A stretch of DNA of 64,000 bases from Vibrio rotiferianus CAIM 577 = LMG 21460 (GTDB lineage: Bacteria; Pseudomonadota; Gammaproteobacteria; Enterobacterales; Vibrionaceae): contig NZ_APHW01000104.1 in assembly GCF_002741985.1 (NCBI RefSeq), forward strand, positions 241,546 to 305,545, written 5' to 3'. The first letter of the stretch is position 1; each line of letters opens with the position of its first letter. This document shows, piece by piece, positions 24,238 to 33,544 of the stretch. The position numbers were made by a program, and so were the translations under genes. Below the pieces are notes generated by a model. The model made no database searches and was not told the origin of the DNA. It saw only the letters and a list, made by a program, of their open reading frames with translations.

Positions 24238-25449
24238 ATGGGAAACGACATCTGGATTGTCAGTGCAAAGCGAACGCCAATCGGGCGATTTCAAGGTCAG
24301 TTACAAGGTTATTCAGCGCCTCAATTAGGGGCATTTGCTATCAAAGCGGCAATGGATGCGAGCGGTGTTAGCGAAATCGACGAAGTCTACATGGGCTGCG
24401 TATTACCCGCGGGGTGCGGACAAGCACCAGCCAGACAAGCGGCGCTAGGCGCAGAGCTTCCGCTTACCACAGGCAGCACCACCATAAACAAAGTGTGCGG
24501 CTCAGGAATGAAGAGCGTCATGCTGGCTCACGATCTCATCAAAGCGGGTAGCATTCGAAGTGCCGTTGCTGGTGGGATGGAAAGCATGACCAATGCACCG
24601 TATCTGCTGAAAGAAGCGCGAAACGGCATGAGAATGGGTCATCAATCTACCTACGACCACATGTTCCTCGATGGTCTTCAAGATGCGTATGAAGGGCACT
24701 TGATGGGGGTGTATGCGCAGCAAACGGCTGACCATTCAGAGTTTACTCGTGAACAAATGGATGAATGGGCAATCCTATCCGCGAAAAGAGCATTGGAAGC
24801 ACAAGAGCAACGCTTGTTTGATGACGAAATTTCGCCAATAGAAATTAAGACTCGTCACAGCGCTTCAACTTTGGATTACGACGAGCATCCTCGCTCGATT
24901 AAGCTCGACAAGATTCCTCAACTCAAACCTGCTTTTGATAAGAATGGCTCGGTGACTGCCGCAAACTCTAGTGCTATATCCGACGGGGCTGCAGCCCTAG
25001 TGTTAATGGACTCGCAGGTCGCACAACATCAAGGCTTAACGCCACTAGCAATCATCAAAGGGCACTCAACCCACGCCAGAAAGCCTGCCGAATTTACCCT
25101 CGCGCCAGTGTTTGCGATGGAACAGCTACTCTCTCAACTTGATTGGTCGGTAGACGACGTTGATCTTTGGGAGATCAATGAAGCCTTCGCCGTTGTTACG
25201 CAAATTGCGGTACGCCAATTGGGCATCGATAAAGACAAAGTAAACATCAAAGGTGGCGCGTGTGCGCTTGGGCATCCAATTGGTGCGAGCGGAGCACGTA
25301 TTTTGGTGACCCTCATTCATAGCCTACGCCAGCTACAAGTGCTCGGTGTTGACGGTGACAACAACAATAAAAAGGTGATGCGAGGTGTTGCATCACTGTG
25401 TATCGGTGGTGGTGAAGCCACTGCCATTGGTATCGAGATAGCGCTTTAA
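24238..25449 (+). CDS. Acetyl-CoA C-acyltransferase (thiolase)
   Basis: Biosynthetic/degradative thiolase, 403 residues. Acyl-accepting Cys87 is in NKVCGSGMKS. GGMESMTNAPYLL, WEINEAFAV, GHPIGASGAR (catalytic His) and CIGGGEATAIGIE (second Cys) are all present. It is the first gene of the plus-strand arm, divergent from liuR. In this setting it likely cleaves acetoacetyl-CoA derived from leucine, or 2-methylacetoacetyl-CoA from isoleucine. Thirty-six bases separate it from mmsA. Confidence 0.9.
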   Translation: MGNDIWIVSAKRTPIGRFQGQLQGYSAPQLGAFAIKAAMDASGVSEIDEVYMGCVLPAGCGQAPARQAALGAELPLTTGSTTINKVCGSGMKSVMLAHDLIKAGSIRSAVAGGMESMTNAPYLLKEARNGMRMGHQSTYDHMFLDGLQDAYEGHLMGVYAQQTADHSEFTREQMDEWAILSAKRALEAQEQRLFDDEISPIEIKTRHSASTLDYDEHPRSIKLDKIPQLKPAFDKNGSVTAANSSAISDGAAALVLMDSQVAQHQGLTPLAIIKGHSTHARKPAEFTLAPVFAMEQLLSQLDWSVDDVDLWEINEAFAVVTQIAVRQLGIDKDKVNIKGGACALGHPIGASGARILVTLIHSLRQLQVLGVDGDNNNKKVMRGVASLCIGGGEATAIGIEIAL

Positions 25450-25485
25450 ATCCAATTATCAAATAACGTAAAGAAGGACTAGATT

Positions 25486-26979
25486 ATGACTCGCACGGTT
25501 CCCTTATTCATCGATGGTGAGTTTCGTGAATCTCAAGCAACGGATTGGGTAGAAGTCACAAACCCTGCTACCAACGACGTGATTGCGCGCTTGCCGTGCG
25601 CGACGGATGAAGAGATGCACGCGGCAATTGAAAGTGCAAAAGCCACCTTTTCCTGTTGGAAAGATGTCGCCGTTTCCGAACGTGCGCGCTTGATGCTGCG
25701 CTATCAACATCTGCTTAAAGAACATCACGATGAACTGGCGACGCTGCTTTCTCACGAGACCGGTAAGATCTTTGCGGATGCAAAAGGAGATGTATGGCGT
25801 GGTATCGAAGTGGTCGAGCAAGCTGCAAATATCGCTAGTAACATGATGGGAGAAACCGTCGAGAACGTTGCTACAGATATTGACAGTTATTCGTTGATTC
25901 AACCTCTTGGGGTGTGCTGCGGTATTACGCCGTTTAACTTCCCAGCCATGATCCCTTTGTGGATGTTCCCAATCGCGATTGCGAGCGGGAATACCTTTGT
26001 CCTTAAGCCCTCTGAGCAAGTTCCTCTCACGTCAATTCGCTTAGCTGAACTGTTCGAAGAAGCGGGCGCACCAAAAGGTGTGCTGCAAATCGTGCACGGT
26101 CGAAAAGAGCAAGTCGACTTGTTGCTGAAACATCCCGATATCCAAGCCGTTTCTTTCGTTGGTTCTGTTCCTGTAGCGCAATACATTTACACCACAGGCA
26201 CACAGAACTTCAAACGTGTTCAAGCCTTTGCTGGCGCGAAAAACCACATGGTAGTAATGCCAGATGCGAACAAAAACCAAGTGGTGAACAACTTAGTTGG
26301 TTCTTCAGTTGGTGCGGCAGGGCAACGTTGCATGGCGATCTCCGTGGCGGTGTTTGTAGGCAGTTCGAAAGGGTGGATTGCCGATTTAAAACAAGAAATG
26401 GCGAAAGTGCATCCGGGTGCTTGGGATGATGAGAATGCCGCGTATGGACCTTTGATCAGTGCACAAGCAAAACAGCGTGTGCTCGGTTTGATTGAAGAAG
26501 GCAAACAACAAGGGGCGGTGTGTGAACTTGATGGTAGCCAATGTGAAGTGGAAGGCTTCCCAGAAGGTAACTGGGTCGGTCCGACTTTATTCAGTGGCGT
26601 CACTACCGAGATGTCGATTTACACCCAAGAAATCTTCGGACCTGTTTTGGTGTGTATTGAGGTCGATAGTTTGCAAGAGGCGATAGATCTGGTGAATCGC
26701 AACCCATACGGCAACGGCACTTCCATCTTCACTGCGAATGGTGCGGCGGCGAGAAAGTATCAACATGAGATTCAAGTCGGGCAGGTAGGTGTGAACGTGC
26801 CAATTCCAGTCCCTTTACCATTCTTCTCGTTTACGGGTTGGCGCGGCAGTTTTTACGGTGATTTGCACGCCTATGGCAAACAAGCGGTGCGCTTCTACAC
26901 CGAGACCAAAACCGTGACGGCTCGTTGGTTTGATGACGATATCCCAACCGGTCCAAACCTGACTATTAACTTGCGCTAA
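25486..26979 (+). CDS. mmsA: Methylmalonate-semialdehyde dehydrogenase (CoA-acylating)
   Basis: Converts methylmalonate semialdehyde to propionyl-CoA in valine degradation; 497 residues, normal length. An aldehyde dehydrogenase fold with Asn151 in PFNFPAMIPLWMFP and nucleophile Cys282 in GAAGQRCMA. The segment FAGAKNHMVVMPDA carries Asn where hydrolytic aldehyde dehydrogenases have the general-base Glu, the known hallmark of the CoA-dependent MMSDH class. The C-terminal FTGWRGSFYGDLHAYGKQ is also typical. Confidence 0.95.
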   Translation: MTRTVPLFIDGEFRESQATDWVEVTNPATNDVIARLPCATDEEMHAAIESAKATFSCWKDVAVSERARLMLRYQHLLKEHHDELATLLSHETGKIFADAKGDVWRGIEVVEQAANIASNMMGETVENVATDIDSYSLIQPLGVCCGITPFNFPAMIPLWMFPIAIASGNTFVLKPSEQVPLTSIRLAELFEEAGAPKGVLQIVHGRKEQVDLLLKHPDIQAVSFVGSVPVAQYIYTTGTQNFKRVQAFAGAKNHMVVMPDANKNQVVNNLVGSSVGAAGQRCMAISVAVFVGSSKGWIADLKQEMAKVHPGAWDDENAAYGPLISAQAKQRVLGLIEEGKQQGAVCELDGSQCEVEGFPEGNWVGPTLFSGVTTEMSIYTQEIFGPVLVCIEVDSLQEAIDLVNRNPYGNGTSIFTANGAAARKYQHEIQVGQVGVNVPIPVPLPFFSFTGWRGSFYGDLHAYGKQAVRFYTETKTVTARWFDDDIPTGPNLTINLR

Positions 26980-26996
26980 AGAAGTAAGGAGCTCAT

Positions 26997-28151
26997 ATGG
27001 ATTTTGAACTCAACGAAGATCAACGTATGTTTGCCGATACCGCTCAGCAGTTTGCGGCAGAGCGTTTAGCGCCAATGGCAGCAGAGTGGGATGAGAAACA
27101 AATCTTCCCGAAAGACATCCTGCGAGAGGCAGGAGAACTCGGTTTCTTGAGCCTCTACACCCCAGAAGAACAGGGCGGTTTGGGCTTAAGCCGTTTGGAT
27201 GCGTCTATCATTTTCGAGCAGCTCTCTATGGGGTGCACATCGACCACTGCATTTATGACCATTCACAACATGGTGACTTGGATGGTCGCGAGCTTTGCTA
27301 CCGAAGAGGTAAAAGACGCGTTCTGCCCGAAACTTATTACGGGTGAATTTCTCGGATCTTATTGTTTAACCGAGCCAAACGCGGGCTCGGACGCGGCATC
27401 TCTAACGACTTCAGCGATTAAGCAAGGCGGTAACTACATTCTCAACGGCGGCAAAACCTTTATCTCTGGCGCAGGCGATACCGACGTTTTAGTCGTGATG
27501 GCGAGAACCGGCGATGCCGGCGCGAAAGGCGTATCTGCATTTGTTGTCCCCGCCGATGCAGACGGCATTAGCTACGGACGTAAAGAGCCGAAAATGGGTT
27601 GGAACAGTCAGTCGACACGCGCGGTAACTTTCGACAATGTTTCTATTCCTGCGTCACATTTGCTCGGTGAGGAAGGGCAAGGGTTTGTGTTCGCTATGAA
27701 AGGTTTGGATGGCGGGCGCATTAACATTGCTACCTGCTCTGTCGGTACGGCTCAACAAGCGTTGAATCAAGCGACGCAGTACATGCAAGAACGTAAACAG
27801 TTCGGTAAATCATTAGCTCAATTCCAAGCATTGCAATTCAAACTAGCAGACATGGCAACCGAGCTTGTCGCTGCCCGCCAACTAGTGCGTTACGCCGCTA
27901 GCAAGTTAGACCGAGGTGACCCCGACGCCACGACTTATTGTGCCATGGCAAAACGCTTTGCTACCGATGTCGGCTTTCAAGTCTGTGACCAAGCGCTGCA
28001 ACTTTACGGTGGCTATGGTTACATCAAAGAATACCCAATGGAACGCTATTTCCGTGATGTTCGAGTACACCAAATTTTGGAAGGTACTAACGAGATTATG
28101 CGTTTGATCATCGCGCGTCGATTGCTCGCAGAGGGGTCGGCATTGCTATAA
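26997..28151 (+). CDS. Isobutyryl-CoA dehydrogenase-type acyl-CoA dehydrogenase
   Basis: FAD acyl-CoA dehydrogenase, 384 residues. YCLTEPNAGSDAASL and FISGAGDTDVLVVMART form the flavin/substrate site, and LEGTNEIMRLIIARRLL holds the usual catalytic Glu. Within this operon it should oxidise isobutyryl-CoA to methacrylyl-CoA; 2-methylbutyryl-CoA is an alternative substrate. RBS AAGGAGCTCAT precedes the ATG by a normal distance. Confidence 0.9.
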   Translation: MDFELNEDQRMFADTAQQFAAERLAPMAAEWDEKQIFPKDILREAGELGFLSLYTPEEQGGLGLSRLDASIIFEQLSMGCTSTTAFMTIHNMVTWMVASFATEEVKDAFCPKLITGEFLGSYCLTEPNAGSDAASLTTSAIKQGGNYILNGGKTFISGAGDTDVLVVMARTGDAGAKGVSAFVVPADADGISYGRKEPKMGWNSQSTRAVTFDNVSIPASHLLGEEGQGFVFAMKGLDGGRINIATCSVGTAQQALNQATQYMQERKQFGKSLAQFQALQFKLADMATELVAARQLVRYAASKLDRGDPDATTYCAMAKRFATDVGFQVCDQALQLYGGYGYIKEYPMERYFRDVRVHQILEGTNEIMRLIIARRLLAEGSALL

Positions 28152-28219
28152 ATGCGCCGACAAGCTCTGCTTTTATTCATAAAGCTCAGGTCATTTTCAT
28201 CAAGAAAGGATTCAGAGAT

Positions 28220-29007
28220 ATGTCATTACCAGAACAACAAGCGATTCAACACACCATCAGCAATCATGTTGCGGTGGTGACCATGAACAACCCGCCCGCT
28301 AATACTTGGACATCAGAAAGCTTAACCGCATTGAAAGAGTTTGTGCTGGCGTTAAACGACAATAAAGACGTTTACGCTCTAGTGCTCACAGGGAATGGTG
28401 AGAAGTTTTTCTCTGCAGGTGCAGACCTCAAGTTGTTTGCTGATGGCGATAAAGCGGTTGCGTTAGAGATGGCGCGTATCTTTGGCGAAGCCTTTGAAAC
28501 GCTCTCTGCATTTCGAGGGGTTTCTATCGCTGCCATCAACGGTTACGCCATGGGAGGCGGATTAGAAGCCGCATTGGCATGTGATATTCGTGTGGTGGAA
28601 GAGCAAGCTGTGCTGGCACTGCCAGAGGCGAAAGTGGCTTATTGCCTTGTGCTGGTGGTACGCAAAACCTAACCGCATTGGTCGGTGAAGGTTGGGCGAA
28701 ACGCATCATATTGTGCGGCGAACAAGTCGGTGCAGCACAAGCGCGAGAACTTGGCTTAGCGGAAGAAGTGGTGGAAAAAGGTGGAGCGCTTAATAAAGCC
28801 ATTGAGCTTGCAGAATCGGTTGCCAATCAATCGCCTTCTTCGGTAACCGCGTGCAAAGCGCTTATCCAAAACATGCGTTCAGCTCCACTCAAACATGGTC
28901 TGATTAAAGAACGAGAACTGTTTCTAAACTTATTCGATACCGAAGATCAAACCGAGGGGGTTCGTGCCTTCTTAGAAAAACGTAAACCCAACTGGAAGAA
29001 TCAATAG
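28220..29007 (+). pseudogene. Enoyl-CoA hydratase (valine arm), frameshifted
   Basis: A crotonase split over two frames. Frame one gives residues 1-~139 (oxyanion segments SAGADLKLF and GYAMGGGLEAALACD, then ALPEAKV) and stops at 28672 with a nonsense tail. The other frame resumes with LLPCAGGTQNLTALVGEGWAKRI and runs to 29007. Adding one G to the GG at 28635-28636 restores AKVGLLPCAGGTQNL, so a single-base loss in a G run explains it. The restored protein is about 262 residues, normal for the family, and should hydrate methacrylyl-CoA. It may be a real inactivating mutation or a base-calling error. Confidence 0.85.
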
Positions 29008-29015
29008 GAGGTCGC

Positions 29016-30140
29016 ATGACAGGGAAAGTAACCATTAGCGAAATAGATTGCTTAGACGGCGTGCACCGAATTGGTATCGCGACGTTAGACAACACGGCTT
29101 CATTGAACGCGTTGACTTACGACATGTTGGCAGACCTCAACGACCAACTTATCGAATGGCAAGATGACCCTGATTTGGTGTGTGTCATCCTCAATGGAGC
29201 GGGAGAAAAAGCGTTTTGTGCAGGGGGCGATGTACGAACCATGTACCACGTCATGCACGAGAAAAGCAAAGAAGAGACCGCAGAGTTCTGTTCTAATTAC
29301 TTCTCGCTTGAGTACGAATGCGACTACCTGATTCATACCTACCAAAAGCCAATCATTGGTTGGGGAGAGGGCATTGTTATGGGCGGTGGCATGGGCTTAT
29401 TTATGGGCACCAGCCATAGAGTCGTCACGCCTAAATCTCGTCTCGCGATGCCAGAGATCAATATCGGGCTATACCCAGACGTAGGTGGCACTTGGTTCTT
29501 AAGTCAAATCGACCCAGAGGTAGGTTTGTTCCTTGGGTTAACCGGTGCGATGGTGAATTCAAGTGACGCTGTCACTATTGGTTTGGCAGAATGGTTGCTA
29601 TTGGAAGAGCAATATCCAGCGTTGTTAGAAGAATTGAGACAAGTGGACTGGCGATCTGCCGATGCGAAATCGCTGGTCAGTGCTTTGCTTCAACTGATGG
29701 AAGATCAGGTCATTGATAGTAAACCGACCTCGCAAATTTGTCCTTATCTCGACCAAATTAAAGAAGCGTGTAAAGGCTTTGACTTAAATCAGATTGCCCA
29801 GCGTATTCAAGCAATGGAAGGCAATACCCAATGGCTTGAAGTCGCTAAAAAGTCGTTTGATGCAGGCAGCCCGATCACCGCGCATATTTGTTTTCGACAA
29901 GTCAAAGAGTACCACCGACTGTCACTAGCGGATTGTTTCCGTTTGGAGCTAACGTTGTCGGTTCGCAGTGCATTACTCGGTGAGTTTGAAGAGGGGGTGC
30001 GCTCTCGATTAGTTGATAAAGACGGTAACCCAAAATGGATGTTTAACAGCGTCAGTGAAGTCGATAAAAGCGTCATTGATACCTTGTTCACCTCACTTTG
30101 GTCAGAAGAGGAACATCCACTTGCACAGCTAGGAAAATAA
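29016..30140 (+). CDS. 3-Hydroxyisobutyryl-CoA hydrolase
   Basis: Crotonase-superfamily thioesterase releasing free 3-hydroxyisobutyrate in valine breakdown; 374 residues, as expected for the hydrolase rather than a ~260-residue hydratase. Motifs are NGAGEKAFCAGGDVRTMY (oxyanion hole), GEGIVMGGGMGLFMGTSHRVVT, and MPEINIGLYPDVGGTWFLS with the catalytic Glu/Asp pair. ECH_2-domain features continue in the C-terminal half. RBS AGGAGG lies just before the ATG. It follows the broken hydratase by eight bases. Confidence 0.92.
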   Translation: MTGKVTISEIDCLDGVHRIGIATLDNTASLNALTYDMLADLNDQLIEWQDDPDLVCVILNGAGEKAFCAGGDVRTMYHVMHEKSKEETAEFCSNYFSLEYECDYLIHTYQKPIIGWGEGIVMGGGMGLFMGTSHRVVTPKSRLAMPEINIGLYPDVGGTWFLSQIDPEVGLFLGLTGAMVNSSDAVTIGLAEWLLLEEQYPALLEELRQVDWRSADAKSLVSALLQLMEDQVIDSKPTSQICPYLDQIKEACKGFDLNQIAQRIQAMEGNTQWLEVAKKSFDAGSPITAHICFRQVKEYHRLSLADCFRLELTLSVRSALLGEFEEGVRSRLVDKDGNPKWMFNSVSEVDKSVIDTLFTSLWSEEEHPLAQLGK

Positions 30141-30151
30141 GGAGAAACAAC

Positions 30152-31057
30152 ATGAGTACCATTGCATTTATTGGCTTAGGCAACATGGGCAGTCCAATGG
30201 CACAAAACCTATTGGCGTCAGGGTTTCATGTGCAAGTGTTCGATGTGGATGTGAACGCGGCGAAGCAACTTGAACCGTTTGGCGCGGTGGTAGCTAGCAC
30301 GTTAGAAGAAGCCGTGGATGGCGCGGGAACCATCATCACCATGCTACCAGCGGGTGCACACGTGCGCGCGGTGTATTTGGGGGATTTACACGGTGGTGTC
30401 GGTCTGCTTAACATTGTGCAGGACAACGCATTGCTGATTGACTGTTCGACCATCGATCCAGATTCCGCCCGCTTGGTGGCGAACGAAGCTCAGAACAAAC
30501 GATTGTTGTTTGTCGATTCTCCCGTCTCTGGCGGTGTAGCAGGCGCAAAAGCAGCAACGCTGACCTTTATTGTTGGCGGTTCGGACGAAGCGTTCTCCAA
30601 AGCCAATGCGATCTTGCAATACATGGGTAAGAACGTATTCCACGCTGGTAAAGCGGGCGACGGTCAGATGGCAAAAATCTGTAATAACCTGATGTTGGGT
30701 ATCTTGATGTCGGGAACCTGTGAGGCGCTCAATCTCGGTATTGACCATGGTCTCGACCCGAAAGTCTTATCTAATATCATGCTGCAAAGCTCTGGTCGAA
30801 ACTGGGCGTTAGAGCTTTATAACCCATGCCCAGGTGTGATGGATTCTGCGCCAGCGAGCAATCAATACAACCCAGGTTTTATGAGCAAGTTGATGCTCAA
30901 AGATCTTGGTTTAGGCTTGGATGCGGCGCTGCAAACCAACTCTTCTGTTCCGATGGGCTCTTTGGCTCGTAACCTTTATGCATTCCATAACGCAGCAGGT
31001 CATGCAGAACTCGACTTTTCAAGCTTGTTTGAATTCTATAAGAACCAAAAGGGTTAA
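30152..31057 (+). CDS. mmsB: 3-Hydroxyisobutyrate dehydrogenase
   Basis: NAD-dependent oxidation of 3-hydroxyisobutyrate to methylmalonate semialdehyde, feeding MmsA; 301 residues from the ATG at 30152. A longer frame from 30098 overlaps the previous gene, but TAAGGAG at 30138-30144 marks the true start. Rossmann motif GLGNMGSPMAQNLL, substrate loop DSPVSGGVAGAKAATL, catalytic Lys in GDGQMAKICNNLML, and MSKLMLKDLGLGLDAA near the C-terminus are all present. Confidence 0.93.
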   Translation: MSTIAFIGLGNMGSPMAQNLLASGFHVQVFDVDVNAAKQLEPFGAVVASTLEEAVDGAGTIITMLPAGAHVRAVYLGDLHGGVGLLNIVQDNALLIDCSTIDPDSARLVANEAQNKRLLFVDSPVSGGVAGAKAATLTFIVGGSDEAFSKANAILQYMGKNVFHAGKAGDGQMAKICNNLMLGILMSGTCEALNLGIDHGLDPKVLSNIMLQSSGRNWALELYNPCPGVMDSAPASNQYNPGFMSKLMLKDLGLGLDAALQTNSSVPMGSLARNLYAFHNAAGHAELDFSSLFEFYKNQKG

Positions 31058-31065
31058 AAGAGAGA

Positions 31066-31098
31066 TTCCCTATCACGCTCGTTCCTCGCTGTAGGGAA
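31066..31098. repeat. REP-like hairpin after mmsB
   Basis: Inverted repeat TTCCCTA / TAGGGAA with a CG-rich interior (CACGCTCGTTCCTCGC). I recall similar TTCCCTATCACGCTCGT...TAGGGAATGAC units as dispersed extragenic repeats in vibrios. No T-run follows, so it is not a classic terminator; it may stabilise mRNA ends within the operon. Confidence 0.5.
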
Positions 31099-31149
31099 TG
31101 ACGGTGTCGGCGAGGCTACGACTGCCATTCACCTTATCTGGACGAGCTC

Positions 31150-31209
31150 GATAGTTTCTAAGTAGGCAGGTTCTAAACAGATAGTTTCTAAGTAAATAGG
31201 TTCTAGGCA
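31150..31209 (+). repeat. Two 30-bp direct repeats
   Basis: GATAGTTTCTAAGTA followed by GGTTCTA occurs twice with a 30-bp period (31150 and 31180), with a decayed third copy (GGTTCTAGGCAAACAG) after it. Non-coding, between mmsB and the SDR gene. Confidence 0.7.
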
Positions 31210-31269
31210 AACAGTTTGTTACTAGACAAGCTTTTGTACATGGAAGTCATCCAGTAATGGAGTTCAGAT

Positions 31270-32027
31270 ATGGATTTAAAAAACAGTGTCATTGCAATCA
31301 CCGGTGCGGGCCAAGGGCTAGGGCAGATGATGGCGGTCAGCCTTGCTCAAGCGGGCGCAGAATTAGCCCTGCTTGATGTGAACGAAACTGGGCTTCTGAA
31401 CACTCAAGAACAATGCCGAATGCTCAGTGCCAAGGCGCTGATTTATCGACTCGATGTTACCAATGAATCTGAAGTGGAAGAAACCTTCGACGAGATTATC
31501 CAAGATTTTGGGCAGCTTAATGGTTTAGTCAATAACGCCGGCGTTTTGCGAGACGGGTTGTTAGTCAAAGCCAAAGACGGCGAGATCGCTAAGATGTCGC
31601 TTGAGCAGTTCAACTTAGTGATGAACGTCAATGTCACGGGCACGTTCTTGTGTGGTCGAGAAGCGGCAGTCAAAATGATTGAGAGTGGCTCGAAAGGCGC
31701 CATCATCAACATCTCCAGCGTGGCGAGAGCGGGCAATATTGGGCAAACCAATTACTCTGCCTCTAAAGCAGCCGTCGCAACCATGGCAACAACATGGGCA
31801 AGAGAACTCGCCAGATACGGCATTCGCGCTGCTGCTATTGCACCCGGAGTCATCAAAACGGCGATGGCAGACCAAATGAAGCCAGAAGCATAGACCGACT
31901 GCAAAAGATGATACCTGTCGGAAGGATGGGGGAGACGAGCGAGATTGCTCATGCCGTAAAATACATTCTCGAAAACGACTATTTCACTGGGCGGGTGCTC
32001 GAAGTGGATGGCGGAATAAGAATGTAG
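31270..32027 (+). pseudogene. SDR-family 3-hydroxyacyl-CoA-type dehydrogenase, frameshifted
   Basis: Short-chain dehydrogenase with TGAGQGLGQMM cofactor site, NNAGVLRDGLL and the YSASKAAV active-site Tyr/Lys. The frame stops at 31893 after DQMKPEA. The natural C-terminus (DRLQKMIPVGRMGE..., ending LEVDGGIRM) continues in the next frame to 32027. Restoring one A at about 31891-31893 (GCATAG to GCAATAG) rejoins ...KPEAIDRLQKM, giving about 252 residues, the normal SDR length. All catalytic residues lie before the break, but the missing C-terminus forms part of the dimer or substrate loop. Cotranscription with the valine arm suggests oxidation of a branched 3-hydroxyacyl-CoA. Confidence 0.8.
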
Positions 32028-32657
32028 GGCTAGATCACTTTTCCTCTTATAGCGAGCGCTAGTTAAGTAGCGCTCGTTTCTTTTTAGTGAGTTCATTCGA
32101 TTAACAATTGAACCAAACATCACTCTCAAAAAGTACTTGGTATTAATCTGGTAAATTGGATTGCCTAAATAATCATTTGTCGTACAAATGCCATGTAAAT
32201 AGTATGTGAATTCATAACTATGATACTGGTCACGCTTTCCTTAATTCACACTTTCTAATGTAGCTCACACTCTCGCGCCGAATACGCAACTGATTACTCT
32301 TCTCGTTTTCGTTACTTAAGTTACTGTAAAGAAAAGAATATACACTGTAGTACGTTAATGTTGTGCACCTGCTTTGCTATTTCTATATCAATATTAGCTT
32401 TCATAAATGGAACGTTAGTTTCCATCTGTGGCTAATGAGCTTTCCTTTTTCCCTCCGCATAATGCGCTCGAATGTAACAATGCATTTCAAAGTGTAACAA
32501 TAAACTCACGTTGTGAGTGTGGTTTTAACCATCAAGCAACTTGATACCTCCCACCAAGAAGTCCATTGCTGCACAAGCTCAACACAAAAATATTCTAATG
32601 ACCAAGACAACCAATCGCAGGGCTTGCTCTGTTGTTGGCTAACCATCGAGAAAGTTA
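32028..32657. other. 630-bp intergenic region upstream of cyoA
   Basis: No credible gene on either strand. GAGCGCTAGTTAAGTAGCGCTC followed by GTTTCTTTTT (about 32052-32083) is a terminator for the preceding SDR gene. The remainder is AT-rich. An ATCAA-N5-TTGAT palindrome at about 32532-32546 has the halves of an FNR box in the wrong order. The length suggests a complex promoter for the oxidase operon. Confidence 0.5.
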
Positions 32658-33539
32658 ATGGAAGCTTCAAGATACAAACGCATCTTAGCGAGGATAAGTT
32701 TGGCAGGAACCATTCTTATGCTTTCAGGGTGTAACTCTGCTCTACTTGACCCGAAAGGTAGCATTGGCGTTCAGGAAAAAGAACTGATCATTACAGCGCT
32801 TTTACTGATGCTGATTGTCGTGATCCCCGTGATTCTTATGACAATCTATTTTGCTTACCGCTACCGAGAGTCGAACACTGGCGAGGAATACGCTCCAGAG
32901 TGGGCGCACTCGACCAAGATCGAAGTGGTGGTATGGACGATTCCAATCATCATCATCGCAATTCTGGCAACCATCACTTGGCGTTCTACTCACGAGTTAG
33001 AGCCATCCAAGCCCATCGCAAGTGACGTTAAACCCATCACCATTGAGGTGGTGTCACTCGACTGGAAATGGCTGTTCATCTACCCAGAAGAGAACATTGC
33101 GACAGTGAACTACGTGGCGTTTCCGAAAGATGTTCCGGTTCAGTTCAAACTGACCTCAGACAACATCATGAACGCGTTCTTTATCCCGCGTCTCGGTACT
33201 CAGATCTACGCGATGCCAGGCATGGTGACCAAGTTGAATCTGATTGCGAACCACACAGGGGATTACAAAGGCTTTGCTTCTAACTACAGCGGTAAGGGTT
33301 TCTCGCAAATGAAATTTACCGCAGCGGCAATGGAAGATCGCACTGCATTCCTGAATTGGGTGCAGCAAGTGAAAGCCAGCCCTGATCGAATCGAAGACTG
33401 GGAGCAATTCCGTGCGCTTGCATCACCTACGGTGGCGGAGCCTGTGAAGATGTTCTCTAGTATTCCACCATTTTTGTTCACCGACGTCGTGACCCAGCAT
33501 CCGGGTTCAATGAACTGTTTGCCGGAAAATCTAGGATAA
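32658..33539 (+). CDS. cyoA: Cytochrome bo3 quinol oxidase subunit II
   Basis: Lipoprotein subunit of the inner-membrane bo3 ubiquinol oxidase, 293 residues. A lipobox (LSGC, Cys at about residue 25) follows the signal sequence. Two transmembrane helices (about 42-65 and 92-112) precede a periplasmic cupredoxin domain. The CuA ligands of cytochrome c oxidases (CxxxC) are absent, while VSLDWKWLFIYPEE and FIPRLGTQIYAMPGM are quinol-oxidase features. Five bases separate it from cyoB. It is slightly shorter at the C-terminus than E. coli CyoA. Confidence 0.92.
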   Translation: MEASRYKRILARISLAGTILMLSGCNSALLDPKGSIGVQEKELIITALLLMLIVVIPVILMTIYFAYRYRESNTGEEYAPEWAHSTKIEVVVWTIPIIIIAILATITWRSTHELEPSKPIASDVKPITIEVVSLDWKWLFIYPEENIATVNYVAFPKDVPVQFKLTSDNIMNAFFIPRLGTQIYAMPGMVTKLNLIANHTGDYKGFASNYSGKGFSQMKFTAAAMEDRTAFLNWVQQVKASPDRIEDWEQFRALASPTVAEPVKMFSSIPPFLFTDVVTQHPGSMNCLPENLG

Positions 33540-33544
33540 TCGCA

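Noticed and set aside
32532..32546. FNR-box-like palindrome before cyoA
   Set aside because: The half-sites are in the reverse order (ATCAA-N5-TTGAT rather than TTGAT-N4-ATCAA).
32513..32734. 73-codon open frame overlapping the cyoA start
   Set aside because: It overlaps the cyoA signal sequence in another frame and lacks a ribosome site.
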